A stretch of DNA of 8,047 nucleotides from Parafilimonas sp. (GTDB taxonomy: Bacteria > Bacteroidota > Bacteroidia > Chitinophagales > Chitinophagaceae): assembly GCA_023251275.1 (NCBI GenBank), contig JAHEZC010000091.1:1-8047 (forward strand), written 5' to 3'. Positions 1 through 6,205 of this stretch are shown piece by piece (the first letter of the stretch is position 1; each line of letters opens with the position of its first letter). The translations under genes were made by a program, and so were the position numbers. The notes beneath the pieces were generated by a model, which was not told the DNA's origin, did no database searches, and saw nothing but the letters and a program-made list of their open reading frames with translations.

Positions 1-1
1 A

Positions 2-214
2 ATCGAAACACCGAAATTATTTATCGGATATAACTGGAGCAAAGAGCATTTTACCGGTTACCTCGGCACGTGGTCTGCCACACAACATTTTATCAACGCA
101 AAAGAAGAAAATCCGCTTTCTCAAAAATTGCTTGAACAACTAGATGAAGTGTGGAAAGATGATGAAAAATTTGAAGTTCGTTTCCCGCTGTTTATGCGTG
201 CAGGAAACAAATAA
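2..214 (+). CDS. SAM-dependent methyltransferase, C-terminal fragment (5' end outside window)
   Basis: This is the end of a gene that begins before the window; 70 codons are open in one frame and stop at TAA (212-214). The residues GYLGTWSATQHFI, followed by a charged helix with EEVW-like spacing (DEVWKDDEKFEVRFPLF) and a final RAGNK, resemble the C-terminal tail of class I SAM-dependent methyltransferases of the trans-aconitate/Crg1-like group. In that group a TWS(A/S)xxH motif, a Trp in a helix and a RFP or WPL strand close the fold. The SAM-binding Rossmann part is not in view, so the catalytic motifs and the substrate cannot be judged. The codon pattern matches its neighbours. It is convergent with ubiX, 66 bases away. 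The coding call is fairly secure; the family rests on a short tail and is moderate. Confidence 0.62.
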   Translation: METPKLFIGYNWSKEHFTGYLGTWSATQHFINAKEENPLSQKLLEQLDEVWKDDEKFEVRFPLFMRAGNK

Positions 215-280
215 AAAAATAATGTATCATGGCTGGCTATAAATAGCAGATTATCTCAGCATTGCAGCAAAGACTTTGCC
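215..280. other. Convergent intergenic gap with two short palindromes
   Basis: This spacer separates the 3' ends of the methyltransferase (+) and ubiX (-). It holds GCTATAAATAGC (236-247) and GCAAAGACTTTGC (267-279), both inverted repeats with almost no loop. Either could fold into a small hairpin on both strands and help end transcription of the two convergent genes. Neither is followed by a clear run of T on either strand, so neither meets the usual picture of an intrinsic terminator. The terminator role is inference. Confidence 0.3.
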
Positions 281-841
281 TTATTCATTCCACCTGTAGG
301 TGCTGATATTTAATCCTGCCAAATCAATTATCCTGTCAATCACTGTTGCAGCAACTTCTTCTACTGTTTTTGGCCTGCTGTAGAAGGAAGGCGTTGCAGG
401 ACAAATGATTCCGCCCGCAAGTGTTACTGTTTCCATGTTTCTAATATGAACAAGGTTATAGGGAGTATCGCGAATCATTAAGATCAATTTTCTTCGTTCT
501 TTCAGTATCACATCAGCAGCCCGGCTTACCAGGTCATCGCTTGCTCCGCCTGCAATACGTCCTAAAGTACCCATGCTGCAAGGCGCTACAATCATGATAT
601 TATATTTGGCGGAACCTGATGCAAAAGGTGCTGAGAAATCCTGTCTTTCAAAATATTTTACCGGATAATTTTGATAGCTTTCATCGGCTAATTCCGTTTT
701 CCAGACTTCTTTTGCATTATTGCTCATTACCACACTTAGTTCCTGCCATTGATCTCTGAGCAACAATAATTTTTCGATCAGGAGCTTTGAATAAACAGAT
801 CCGCTTGCACCTGTGATGGCAATGATTATTTTATTGACCAT
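281..841 (-). CDS. ubiX: UbiX/Pad1-family flavin prenyltransferase
   Basis: UbiX joins a dimethylallyl group to reduced FMN, making prenylated FMN, the cofactor of UbiD-type decarboxylases; it is a soluble flavoprotein that assembles as a dodecamer. The 186-residue length is normal. Visible landmarks, in order, are the N-terminal FMN-binding GASGS (11-15), Glu50, the SGS turn (75-77), APCSMGTL (86-93), SRAADVILKERR (106-117), RDTP (124-127), FYSRP (153-157), the IDR segment with Arg170, and a C-terminal RWNE. Arg124, Tyr154 and Arg170 sit where the family has its phosphate- and isoprenoid-binding residues. Asp125 stands where most relatives have Glu in R-E-x-P, a conservative change. The start is the ATG at 839-841, with an A-rich leader and no Shine-Dalgarno site. 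No ubiD-like partner is in the window, so the decarboxylase it serves is unknown. The family call is very secure. Confidence 0.95.
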   Translation of the reverse strand: MVNKIIIAITGASGSVYSKLLIEKLLLLRDQWQELSVVMSNNAKEVWKTELADESYQNYPVKYFERQDFSAPFASGSAKYNIMIVAPCSMGTLGRIAGGASDDLVSRAADVILKERRKLILMIRDTPYNLVHIRNMETVTLAGGIICPATPSFYSRPKTVEEVAATVIDRIIDLAGLNISTYRWNE

Positions 842-861
842 AATGCTCTTTTATTCAATAA

Positions 862-869
862 CAAATGTA
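862..869 (-). promoter_or_regulatory. Candidate -7 box for ubiX
   Basis: On the minus strand this reads TACATTTG, matching every defined position of the Bacteroidota -7 consensus TAnnTTTG. Transcription would start about 15 bases before the ubiX ATG. No TTG stands 17-23 bases upstream, so the -33 half is missing. A second full match, TAGATTTG, lies at 921-928 on the same strand and would give a leader of about 75 bases; it also lacks a -33 element. Which one is used cannot be told from sequence. Confidence 0.42.
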
Positions 870-920
870 CATTGAGAAAGTTAAGGCTGCACCTGCTTAA
901 TAAGGTTATTTGACCGAAGG

Positions 921-928
921 CAAATCTA
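921..928 (-). promoter_or_regulatory. Second candidate -7 box upstream of ubiX
   Basis: Read on the minus strand this is TAGATTTG, again a full match to TAnnTTTG. It lies in the spacer after the metalloprotease stop and past the hairpin at 959-979, so it could restart transcription for ubiX. It has no TTG at -33 spacing. Confidence 0.3.
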
Positions 929-958
929 CGGCCAAAGATTAGCGGCATATATCTTAAT

Positions 959-979
959 GCATATCCCGAAAGGGTATGC
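959..979 (-). terminator. Hairpin downstream of the metalloprotease gene
   Basis: GCATA and CCC pair with GGG and TATGC around a four-base loop (GAAA on +, TTTC on -), with one bulged base. It starts about 24 bases past the TAG of the metalloprotease gene and precedes ubiX on the same strand, where a terminator would be expected. The bases after it on the minus strand are A/T-rich (ATTAAGATATATG) but are not a T run, so it may be an imperfect terminator or an mRNA 3'-end stabiliser. Confidence 0.42.
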
Positions 980-1002
980 CATCTTTAATACCAGGGGCGG
1001 AA

Positions 1003-3546
1003 CTACTTAGGTTCCAATGCCCTTTTTATTCTTTCTGCTACATCCTGTAAATGATATTTGCTCAGCTTTTCCGTGGTTAACGGAATGGCTGCAAGTATTT
1101 CAGTCCTTAATGCTGTTAAGTGCGCCCTTACAATAGAAGGGATGTCTGTATTTTTTATATTCACAGAAAAAAACACAACAAGTTGAGATGGCAGGCCCTG
1201 TATGCTCTGAGCAGATGAAGAATTTAAGAGATTTATCAGATTATCCACATAAGCCTTTTGCAAATTTCTCCTGTACATATCAATTGGCTTCTTCGCAGCG
1301 AGTTCGCTCCATATACCCTTTTTTATATCATTCAGCAGGTCATCTATTGCATACGTATTCTCCGCTCCAAAACGGCCGGCACTTACGGCCATACGGTTTA
1401 ATCTTGATGCTGCTAAAAGGCTGCCCAGTATTCCCGTTTGAACATTTGCAATTGCTTCGGTTGAAACAGGATCATCGAATTTATTCAGAATATTTTTGTC
1501 CAGCAGCCAATAAGGAGTTTCAAACAACTGCTTGTTTAAAAATACCGTGGCTTCTTTTTGCAAGCTCCTGGGCGTGGGTTCATACACATCCCCGCTCTGC
1601 TCTACACTTTTGGGTGTCTCATAAATACCGCCGATATTTTTCAGCACATGACCCATATAGAGTCTGAATTGAAAAATAAGCTGGCTATACATGTCCTGCA
1701 GGTTATTATATCTGTCAGCTTCCTCCTTTGTCCATTCAGGCAGACGGGGAAGAATACGTTTCAAATTCATAATGCCATACTCACTTGCTTTTATAGCGTT
1801 ATCGCCAATATCTTCTGTTTGTGAACGTGGATCGAAGGGATTACTCTCTGTGCCAAACCACAGACGGGAATTAGCATTCAGGCTGTCAATAATCCATTTA
1901 TTTACAATTTTTTCATCTTCTTTTTCGTCTTTTGCAAAAGAGTTCCTGTATCCCCACTGGATTGCCCACATATCATAGTCCCCAATACGGGGAAAGAGAC
2001 CTGCTTCACTTATGCTGTCTTCCGGTTGGGCTACATAGTTAAAGCGTGCATAATCCATAATAGAAGCTGTATGGCCGTGGGCTTCTACCCATGCTTTATT
2101 GCGCAGCATTTCCACAGGAGTTTTGCTGCTGCTGCCCATGTTGTGTCGCAAACCAATTGTATGCCCTATTTCATGTGACGAAACAAAGCGGATCAACTGA
2201 CCCATAAGGTCATCATCAAATTTCATTTTTCTTGCTTTGGGGTCTGCGGCAGCGGTTTGTATCATATACCAGTCGTGCAGCAGCTTCATTACATTATGAT
2301 ACCAACCGATATGGCTCTCAAGAATCTCCCCGCTGCGTGGGTCATGCACATTGGGTCCATAAGCGTTCTCAACTTCCGAGGCGAAATATCTTATTACGGA
2401 AAAACGTGCATCTTCCATGCTCATAGTGCTGTCGTCCTCTGGCCATTCTTTCGCCATGATAGCATTTTTAAACCCTGCTTTTTCAAATGCTTTTTGCCAA
2501 TCATTCACTCCCTGTATTATATAAGGCCTCCATTTTTTTGGTGTGGCCGGATCAATATAATAAACAATCGGTTTTTTTGGTTCTACCAGTTCACCGCGTT
2601 TCCATTTTTCAATATCCCCGTCGTTTGGTTCGAGTCGCCACCTGATGATAAAGACATTATTATCTGTTTTTTGCTGGTCATCGCTATATACCGTGTAGTC
2701 ATCGGCAAAATATCCCACACGCGGGTCAAATTTTCTTTTAGACATGGGCTTTTGCGGCAAAAGGATAAAAGATGTATTCATCTCAAGCGTTACAGCGCCT
2801 GCATTACCGGCAGCAGGGAATGAAGCGGAAGGAATGGGCGAGGCTCCGCCAAAACCTGCAGCCGGAAATGATGTAAATGTTTTTACCGTTTTTACTTCTG
2901 TATTGATGGGAAATGTATTGATGTTTTGTATAAATGACCTGTCAGGAGCCAATGCCATCAAATTCAAACTTCGTTTTGTAAATGGATTAATGCTGACCGC
3001 TTGGTTGTCTCCTTTAAAAAAATCTGTGACATCAACAATTAAACTTGTGGAGTCTTTTCCAAAGGCCTTTACATCAAAAGCAGCAGCAATTGGATTAAGA
3101 TAAGAATTTCGGACCGCTTTATAAATCTGGTTTGTGGAATCGGCGACGCTGATGGTTGTTACCACCCGCAAAAAAACATTGTTATCAGGCCCTTTTTCCC
3201 ATTCTATAGTTTGCTGATTAGCCAGCTCGCCTCCATATACGCCTGCGCCCCCTGCTACTTTGCTGAAGCGGGTAATAGCCATTATTTCGCGATTAAATAA
3301 CGAGTCAGGGATTTCAAAATACCATTTATCCTCTATCTTATGAACGGTAAACAGCCCTTTTTTGGTTATTGTTTTTTCTGAAATAAGGTCTTCAAATTTT
3401 TTTGGGCCTCCTTTATTTTCAGGTATTTTATTTTTTGGGGTCTCAACTGCCGGAATTTTAGCAGTATCCTTTTGCTCTGTTTTTTTCTTCTGTGCAAATG
3501 TTGCGGTAGCTATGAGCATTGTAAAGAGCAGAAGTAATTTTATCAT
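1003..3546 (-). CDS. Secreted zinc-dependent metalloprotease (DUF5117/DUF5118/Met-zincin type)
   Basis: The 847-residue protein begins with a signal peptide (residues 1-18, hydrophobic LLLLFTMLIATATFA; likely cut before Gln19), followed by a Lys-rich linker to about 50. It has no lipobox Cys and no evident type IX C-terminal signal, so a periplasmic or released soluble form is inferred. Residues about 48-98 look like DUF5118, about 100-300 like DUF5117, and the rest like the Met-zincin domain common in Bacteroidota. The zinc motif is HEIGHTIGLRH (458-468): His458, His462 and His468 as ligands and Glu459 as catalytic base. A Met-turn, SIMDY (495-499), follows. Together these define a metzincin-fold peptidase with all key residues intact. 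Residues 226-247 carry SFPAAG twice in a Gly/Pro/Ala-rich stretch. The start is ATG 3544-3546, placed directly before the signal peptide. The substrate is unknown. It is transcribed divergently from exbB. Confidence 0.9.
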   Translation of the reverse strand: MIKLLLLFTMLIATATFAQKKKTEQKDTAKIPAVETPKNKIPENKGGPKKFEDLISEKTITKKGLFTVHKIEDKWYFEIPDSLFNREIMAITRFSKVAGGAGVYGGELANQQTIEWEKGPDNNVFLRVVTTISVADSTNQIYKAVRNSYLNPIAAAFDVKAFGKDSTSLIVDVTDFFKGDNQAVSINPFTKRSLNLMALAPDRSFIQNINTFPINTEVKTVKTFTSFPAAGFGGASPIPSASFPAAGNAGAVTLEMNTSFILLPQKPMSKRKFDPRVGYFADDYTVYSDDQQKTDNNVFIIRWRLEPNDGDIEKWKRGELVEPKKPIVYYIDPATPKKWRPYIIQGVNDWQKAFEKAGFKNAIMAKEWPEDDSTMSMEDARFSVIRYFASEVENAYGPNVHDPRSGEILESHIGWYHNVMKLLHDWYMIQTAAADPKARKMKFDDDLMGQLIRFVSSHEIGHTIGLRHNMGSSSKTPVEMLRNKAWVEAHGHTASIMDYARFNYVAQPEDSISEAGLFPRIGDYDMWAIQWGYRNSFAKDEKEDEKIVNKWIIDSLNANSRLWFGTESNPFDPRSQTEDIGDNAIKASEYGIMNLKRILPRLPEWTKEEADRYNNLQDMYSQLIFQFRLYMGHVLKNIGGIYETPKSVEQSGDVYEPTPRSLQKEATVFLNKQLFETPYWLLDKNILNKFDDPVSTEAIANVQTGILGSLLAASRLNRMAVSAGRFGAENTYAIDDLLNDIKKGIWSELAAKKPIDMYRRNLQKAYVDNLINLLNSSSAQSIQGLPSQLVVFFSVNIKNTDIPSIVRAHLTALRTEILAAIPLTTEKLSKYHLQDVAERIKRALEPK

Positions 3547-3692
3547 AATAAGTTTATTTCTTGACGCAGTGAAATTATTTGATCCGATACATTTTCAAAT
3601 TTTTATTGTACCAGCGGTATGCCCGGTTTAAAATGCTGATATTCTGTCAATTCTGTTCGGGTTTGTTAACAGTATTTGCAATATCATTAAAA

Positions 3693-3726
3693 CGAAAGTA
3701 TATTGTACTTTTATTTCAGGGGCAAA
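3693..3726 (-). promoter_or_regulatory. Candidate promoter for the metalloprotease gene
   Basis: On the minus strand a TTTG (3723-3726) is followed after 22 bases by TACTTTCG (3693-3700), which matches five of the six fixed positions of TAnnTTTG. This would leave an untranslated leader of about 140 bases. No better match was seen nearer to the start codon. The call is tentative because A/T-rich sequence gives such matches by chance. Confidence 0.3.
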
Positions 3727-3884
3727 TTCGTCAGCAATTATTATCCGATATGCATTTTATAAAATTGCTGCCGCGATTGATTTTTAAAAGCCGGCTACCA
3801 AAAAAGCGAAAATATATTGGAAAAATTAAAAATCTTAGCTTGCTGGTTACAATATTTTTTTTAATTTGTGTGCCCTTCTGAATT

Positions 3885-3912
3885 TTTTTTAAGTAAATAC
3901 TTGTTTTTTAAG
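3885..3912. repeat. Direct repeat TTTTTTAAG with central palindrome, before exbB
   Basis: TTTTTTAAG occurs at 3885-3893 and again at 3904-3912, 19 bases apart start to start. Between and overlapping them is a perfect palindrome, AAGTAAATACTT (3891-3902). The group covers the likely -33 region of the exbB promoter, a usual place for an operator or for an intrinsically bent A/T tract. A regulator-binding role is inference; the region is T-rich, so chance is a real alternative. Confidence 0.35.
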
Positions 3913-3932
3913 ATGAATTTTCGTTAGAATTG
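3901..3932 (+). promoter_or_regulatory. Candidate promoter for the exbB-exbD-exbD-tonB operon
   Basis: TTG (3901-3903) and TAGAATTG (3925-3932) are separated by 21 bases, within the range for Bacteroidota -33 and -7 elements. The -7 box matches five of the six fixed positions of TAnnTTTG. Transcription would start near 3938-3940, giving a leader of about 43 bases before the exbB ATG. Confidence 0.45.
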
Positions 3933-3981
3933 TGCAATCAAATTTTAAACACTAGTTTATAACCAAAAAATCAATTGCGTC

Positions 3982-4851
3982 ATGGCTGAAACTAAACCAA
4001 CTGCTACCACAGCAATCAGGAGCACAACTTCTGTGCAACCCAAGAAGAAGAGTAATTCTATTTCATGGCTGGCTCCGTTAACGTGCATTATTGTCGGATA
4101 TTGTATCTGGCGTTTTCTTCTTGGAAATACTGGTAATTTTACAGTACCTGATCCCGATTCCAGCCATTGGTTCTGGCCTAATCACCAGGGGCCAAAAGGG
4201 AATATTCCACGTATGTATGAAGGAGGTATTATTGTACCGATATTAATTGGCACACTCCTTACCGTACTCACATTTGTGATTGAAAGATTTCTTACCGTCA
4301 CAAAAGCTTCGGGGTCTGGGAGTATCGCTGAATTTATCCGCAAAGTACAATTCTATCTTGCAAACAGGGATGTTGACAAAGCCATGGCAGAATGTGACAG
4401 ACAAAAAGGATCCGTGGGAAACGTAATGAAAGCAGGCCTTCGTAAATATAAGGAGATGATTACGAATGGAGAGTTGTCCACTGAGCAAAAAGTGCTCAAT
4501 ATTCAAAAAGAAGTAGAAGAAGCTACGGCGCTTGAACTGCCCATGCTGGAAAAGAACCTTGTTTTTCTATCCACTATTGCATCTGTAGCCACTTTGTTGG
4601 GGTTGCTGGGCACAGTAATCGGTATGATTCGATCTTTCTCTGCACTTGGTGAAAGTGGTGGTGGTGAAGCTGCTCAAAAGCTGTCGCAGGGTATTTCGGA
4701 AGCCTTGTATAATACTGCTTTGGGTATCGGTACTTCAGCCATAGCAATTATTATGTATAATGTTTTCACTACAAGAATTGATGCTATTACATTCGGAATT
4801 GATGAATCCGGGTTTACTTTAACCCAGAGTTTTGCTGCCAACTACAAATAA
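3982..4851 (+). CDS. exbB: ExbB/TolQ-family proton-channel protein
   Basis: ExbB forms the inner-membrane pentamer that, with ExbD, turns proton flow into mechanical energy for TonB. The 289-residue protein has hydrophobic segments at about 28-48, 81-101, 190-217 and 240-262, with a cytoplasmic loop at about 103-190. The MotA/TolQ/ExbB signature is clear in the last two segments: LLGLLGTVIGMIRSF (205-219), then ALGESGGGEAA and a GISEALYNTALGIG stretch (237-250) with the small and polar residues that line the channel. The N-terminal extra segment with its Trp/Pro/Gly-rich loop (about 49-80) is longer than E. coli ExbB and usual for Bacteroidota forms. It starts a run of four same-strand genes that together make a full TonB motor. 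The ATG at 3982 has an A-rich leader without a Shine-Dalgarno site. TolQ is the alternative name; the neighbouring tonB and the lack of tolA, tolB or pal favour ExbB. Confidence 0.93.
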   Translation: MAETKPTATTAIRSTTSVQPKKKSNSISWLAPLTCIIVGYCIWRFLLGNTGNFTVPDPDSSHWFWPNHQGPKGNIPRMYEGGIIVPILIGTLLTVLTFVIERFLTVTKASGSGSIAEFIRKVQFYLANRDVDKAMAECDRQKGSVGNVMKAGLRKYKEMITNGELSTEQKVLNIQKEVEEATALELPMLEKNLVFLSTIASVATLLGLLGTVIGMIRSFSALGESGGGEAAQKLSQGISEALYNTALGIGTSAIAIIMYNVFTTRIDAITFGIDESGFTLTQSFAANYK

Positions 4852-4872
4852 TAAAAAATTTGTTGTGGAAAT

Positions 4873-4893
4873 TTTAAGTAACTGCATCTTAAA
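4873..4893 (+). repeat. Weak inverted repeat between exbB and exbD1
   Basis: TTTAAG (4873-4878) and CTTAAA (4888-4893) can pair around a nine-base loop in the longest gap of the operon. The stem is six pairs with only one G-C, so it is weak. It may be chance, or a minor attenuation or processing site lowering exbD relative to exbB. Confidence 0.22.
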
Positions 4894-4916
4894 TGTGTGA
4901 AGAAAAAAATTAAATA

Positions 4917-5576
4917 ATGGCCAGACCAAAAATACCGAGGAAAAGTACATCAGTAGATATGACCGCAATGTGTGATGTGGCCTTTCTGCTCTTGTCATTT
5001 TTTATTCTTACTACGAAATTCAAACCTTCCGAAGCGGTGCCGATTAATCCGCCCAATTCAGTGGCATCAAAAGTTGCCCCGGAAAACGATATTGTAATGA
5101 TAAGCCTTAATAAAGACGAAAAGGTTTTCCTGTCAACAGGTGATAGCAAACTGGATAAAGACACAAAAGAACAAATCCTGAATTCACTCAACAGTTCAAA
5201 GGGATTGGGTCTTACACCGGATGAAATACAAAAGCTTAAAAGAGCGCCGTTCCTGGGAGCACCACTGGCGCAATTAAAGCAACAGGCAATGTTAAGTACA
5301 GATCAGATGACTGCTGAAAATTTGCCAGGTATTCCGTGTAAGGATAGTGCAAATAACCAGTTAATAGATTGGATGAGAGCTGTGAATGATGCTTACCAGG
5401 GAAGAAAGGCAAATATTTTACTCAAGGGTGATAATGTTGCCAAATATCCCTCCTTCAAAAATATCATCACAGCTTTTAAAAAGAATGATTTTTTGAAATT
5501 TCAGATGGTTACCAATCCGGAAAGTGTGCCCGAAGGAACTGATTTATGGAAATCTCCCAGAAAGAAAGAAGAATAA
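4917..5576 (+). CDS. exbD: ExbD/TolR-family protein, first paralogue (long form)
   Basis: ExbD crosses the inner membrane once, sits as a dimer in the ExbB pore and carries the Asp that is protonated during energy transfer. Here a short basic N-terminus (1-12) leads into VDMTAMCDVAFLLLSFFIL (13-31). Asp20 aligns with the essential membrane Asp (Asp25 of E. coli ExbD). The usual Pro of the V-T-P-x-x-D motif is Ala17, as I recall for this Bacteroidota subgroup. The periplasmic part runs from about residue 36 to 219, making the protein much longer than the roughly 140-residue E. coli ExbD; the middle (about 70-135) is extra, and the end (LIDWMRAVNDAYQGRKANILLKGD onward) looks like the standard ExbD strand-helix unit. 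It follows exbB by 65 bases and precedes a second exbD by 39. The start has A-rich sequence just upstream. Confidence 0.9.
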   Translation: MARPKIPRKSTSVDMTAMCDVAFLLLSFFILTTKFKPSEAVPINPPNSVASKVAPENDIVMISLNKDEKVFLSTGDSKLDKDTKEQILNSLNSSKGLGLTPDEIQKLKRAPFLGAPLAQLKQQAMLSTDQMTAENLPGIPCKDSANNQLIDWMRAVNDAYQGRKANILLKGDNVAKYPSFKNIITAFKKNDFLKFQMVTNPESVPEGTDLWKSPRKKEE

Positions 5577-5615
5577 TAAAGGCAATATTATTAACTAACT
5601 TAAAAATTTTGTTAT

Positions 5616-6158
5616 ATGGCAGAAATGGATACCTCCGGTGGTGGTCATCATAAAAAAGGGCCAGGGGTAAAAAAAGCTAAAAAACTTTCCACCAGGGTTG
5701 ACCTTACGCCAATGGTTGATCTGGGTTTTCTTTTAATTACATTTTTTATTTTTACGACAACAATGAGCCAGGCTACTGCTATGAGGCTGAGTCTGCCTGC
5801 TGATACGAAAGATCCCAATCAGCAGAATAAGCTAAATGAAAATTCCGCCCTTACTATTCTTTTAGGCAAAGACAATAATGTTTTTTTCTACGAGGGTCAG
5901 CTTGATCCAAAGGCAACTAATTTTAAGGCGTCAAATTTTAAGGACATCCGCGACGAGATCATCCGAAAGAAACGAAATACTGATACTACGTTTATGGTGA
6001 TCATTAAGCCTAACGACGAATGTACTTATAAAAATGTGATTGATATTCTTGATGAAATGTCCATAAATGTAGTAGAACGTTACGCATTGGTAGATATCAC
6101 CTCGGATGAAGACAAGCTCGTAAGGATAACAGAGGGCAGTTATGTACCAGGGAAATAA
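5616..6158 (+). CDS. exbD: ExbD/TolR-family protein, second paralogue
   Basis: This is a 180-residue ExbD. A flexible N-terminus with Gly/His/Lys-rich residues (1-24) leads into RVDLTPMVDLGFLLITFFIF (27-46), which holds the canonical T-P-M-V-D motif; Asp35 is the expected proton-carrying residue. The periplasmic domain (about 50-180) has SALTILLGKDNNVFFYEG, then TFMVIIKPNDECTYKNVIDILDEM, the strand-helix pattern of ExbD/TolR. It differs from the gene before it in length, in having the motif Pro, and in lacking the extra middle segment, so the two are diverged paralogues rather than a recent duplication. The two could form a mixed dimer in the ExbB pore, which is inference. It is 39 bases downstream of the first exbD and 47 upstream of tonB, so almost surely co-transcribed. 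Confidence 0.91.
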   Translation: MAEMDTSGGGHHKKGPGVKKAKKLSTRVDLTPMVDLGFLLITFFIFTTTMSQATAMRLSLPADTKDPNQQNKLNENSALTILLGKDNNVFFYEGQLDPKATNFKASNFKDIRDEIIRKKRNTDTTFMVIIKPNDECTYKNVIDILDEMSINVVERYALVDITSDEDKLVRITEGSYVPGK

Positions 6159-6205
6159 TGTTATGTAATTTCCGATAAACTGAGTCTTATAAAAAACATT
6201 TTATT

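Larger units (their letters stand above)
3547..3981. other. A/T-rich divergent intergenic region
   Basis: These 435 bases separate the 5' ends of the metalloprotease gene (-) and exbB (+). They hold no gene I can support: the one open frame of about 100 codons on the plus strand (3579-3881) translates to a low-complexity Phe/Leu/Ile/Lys-rich sequence with no recognisable motif. The region carries candidate promoters for both flanking genes. Close to exbB it has a direct repeat of TTTTTTAAG and a palindrome, listed separately. No stable GC-rich hairpin, tRNA or riboswitch-like fold was seen. Confidence 0.6.

Noticed and set aside
2257..2823. Long open frame (188 codons) on the + strand inside the metalloprotease gene
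   Set aside because: It is antisense to a gene with clear domains and catalytic motifs, and its translation is Phe/His/Cys-rich with no recognisable family. The same applies to the + strand frame at 1188-1667.
3579..3881. Open frame of about 100 codons in the divergent intergenic region, + strand
   Set aside because: The translation is a monotone Phe/Leu/Ile/Lys-rich sequence with no motif. It occupies the promoter region of both neighbours and looks like a chance frame in A/T-rich DNA.
4910..5191. Antisense frame over the start of exbD1
   Set aside because: It is the reverse of the conserved ExbD membrane segment and has no motif of its own.
4917..6158. The two exbD genes as a recent tandem duplication with one copy decaying
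   Set aside because: Both keep the key Asp, the membrane segment and a complete periplasmic end, and they differ widely in sequence. This is old functional divergence, not decay.
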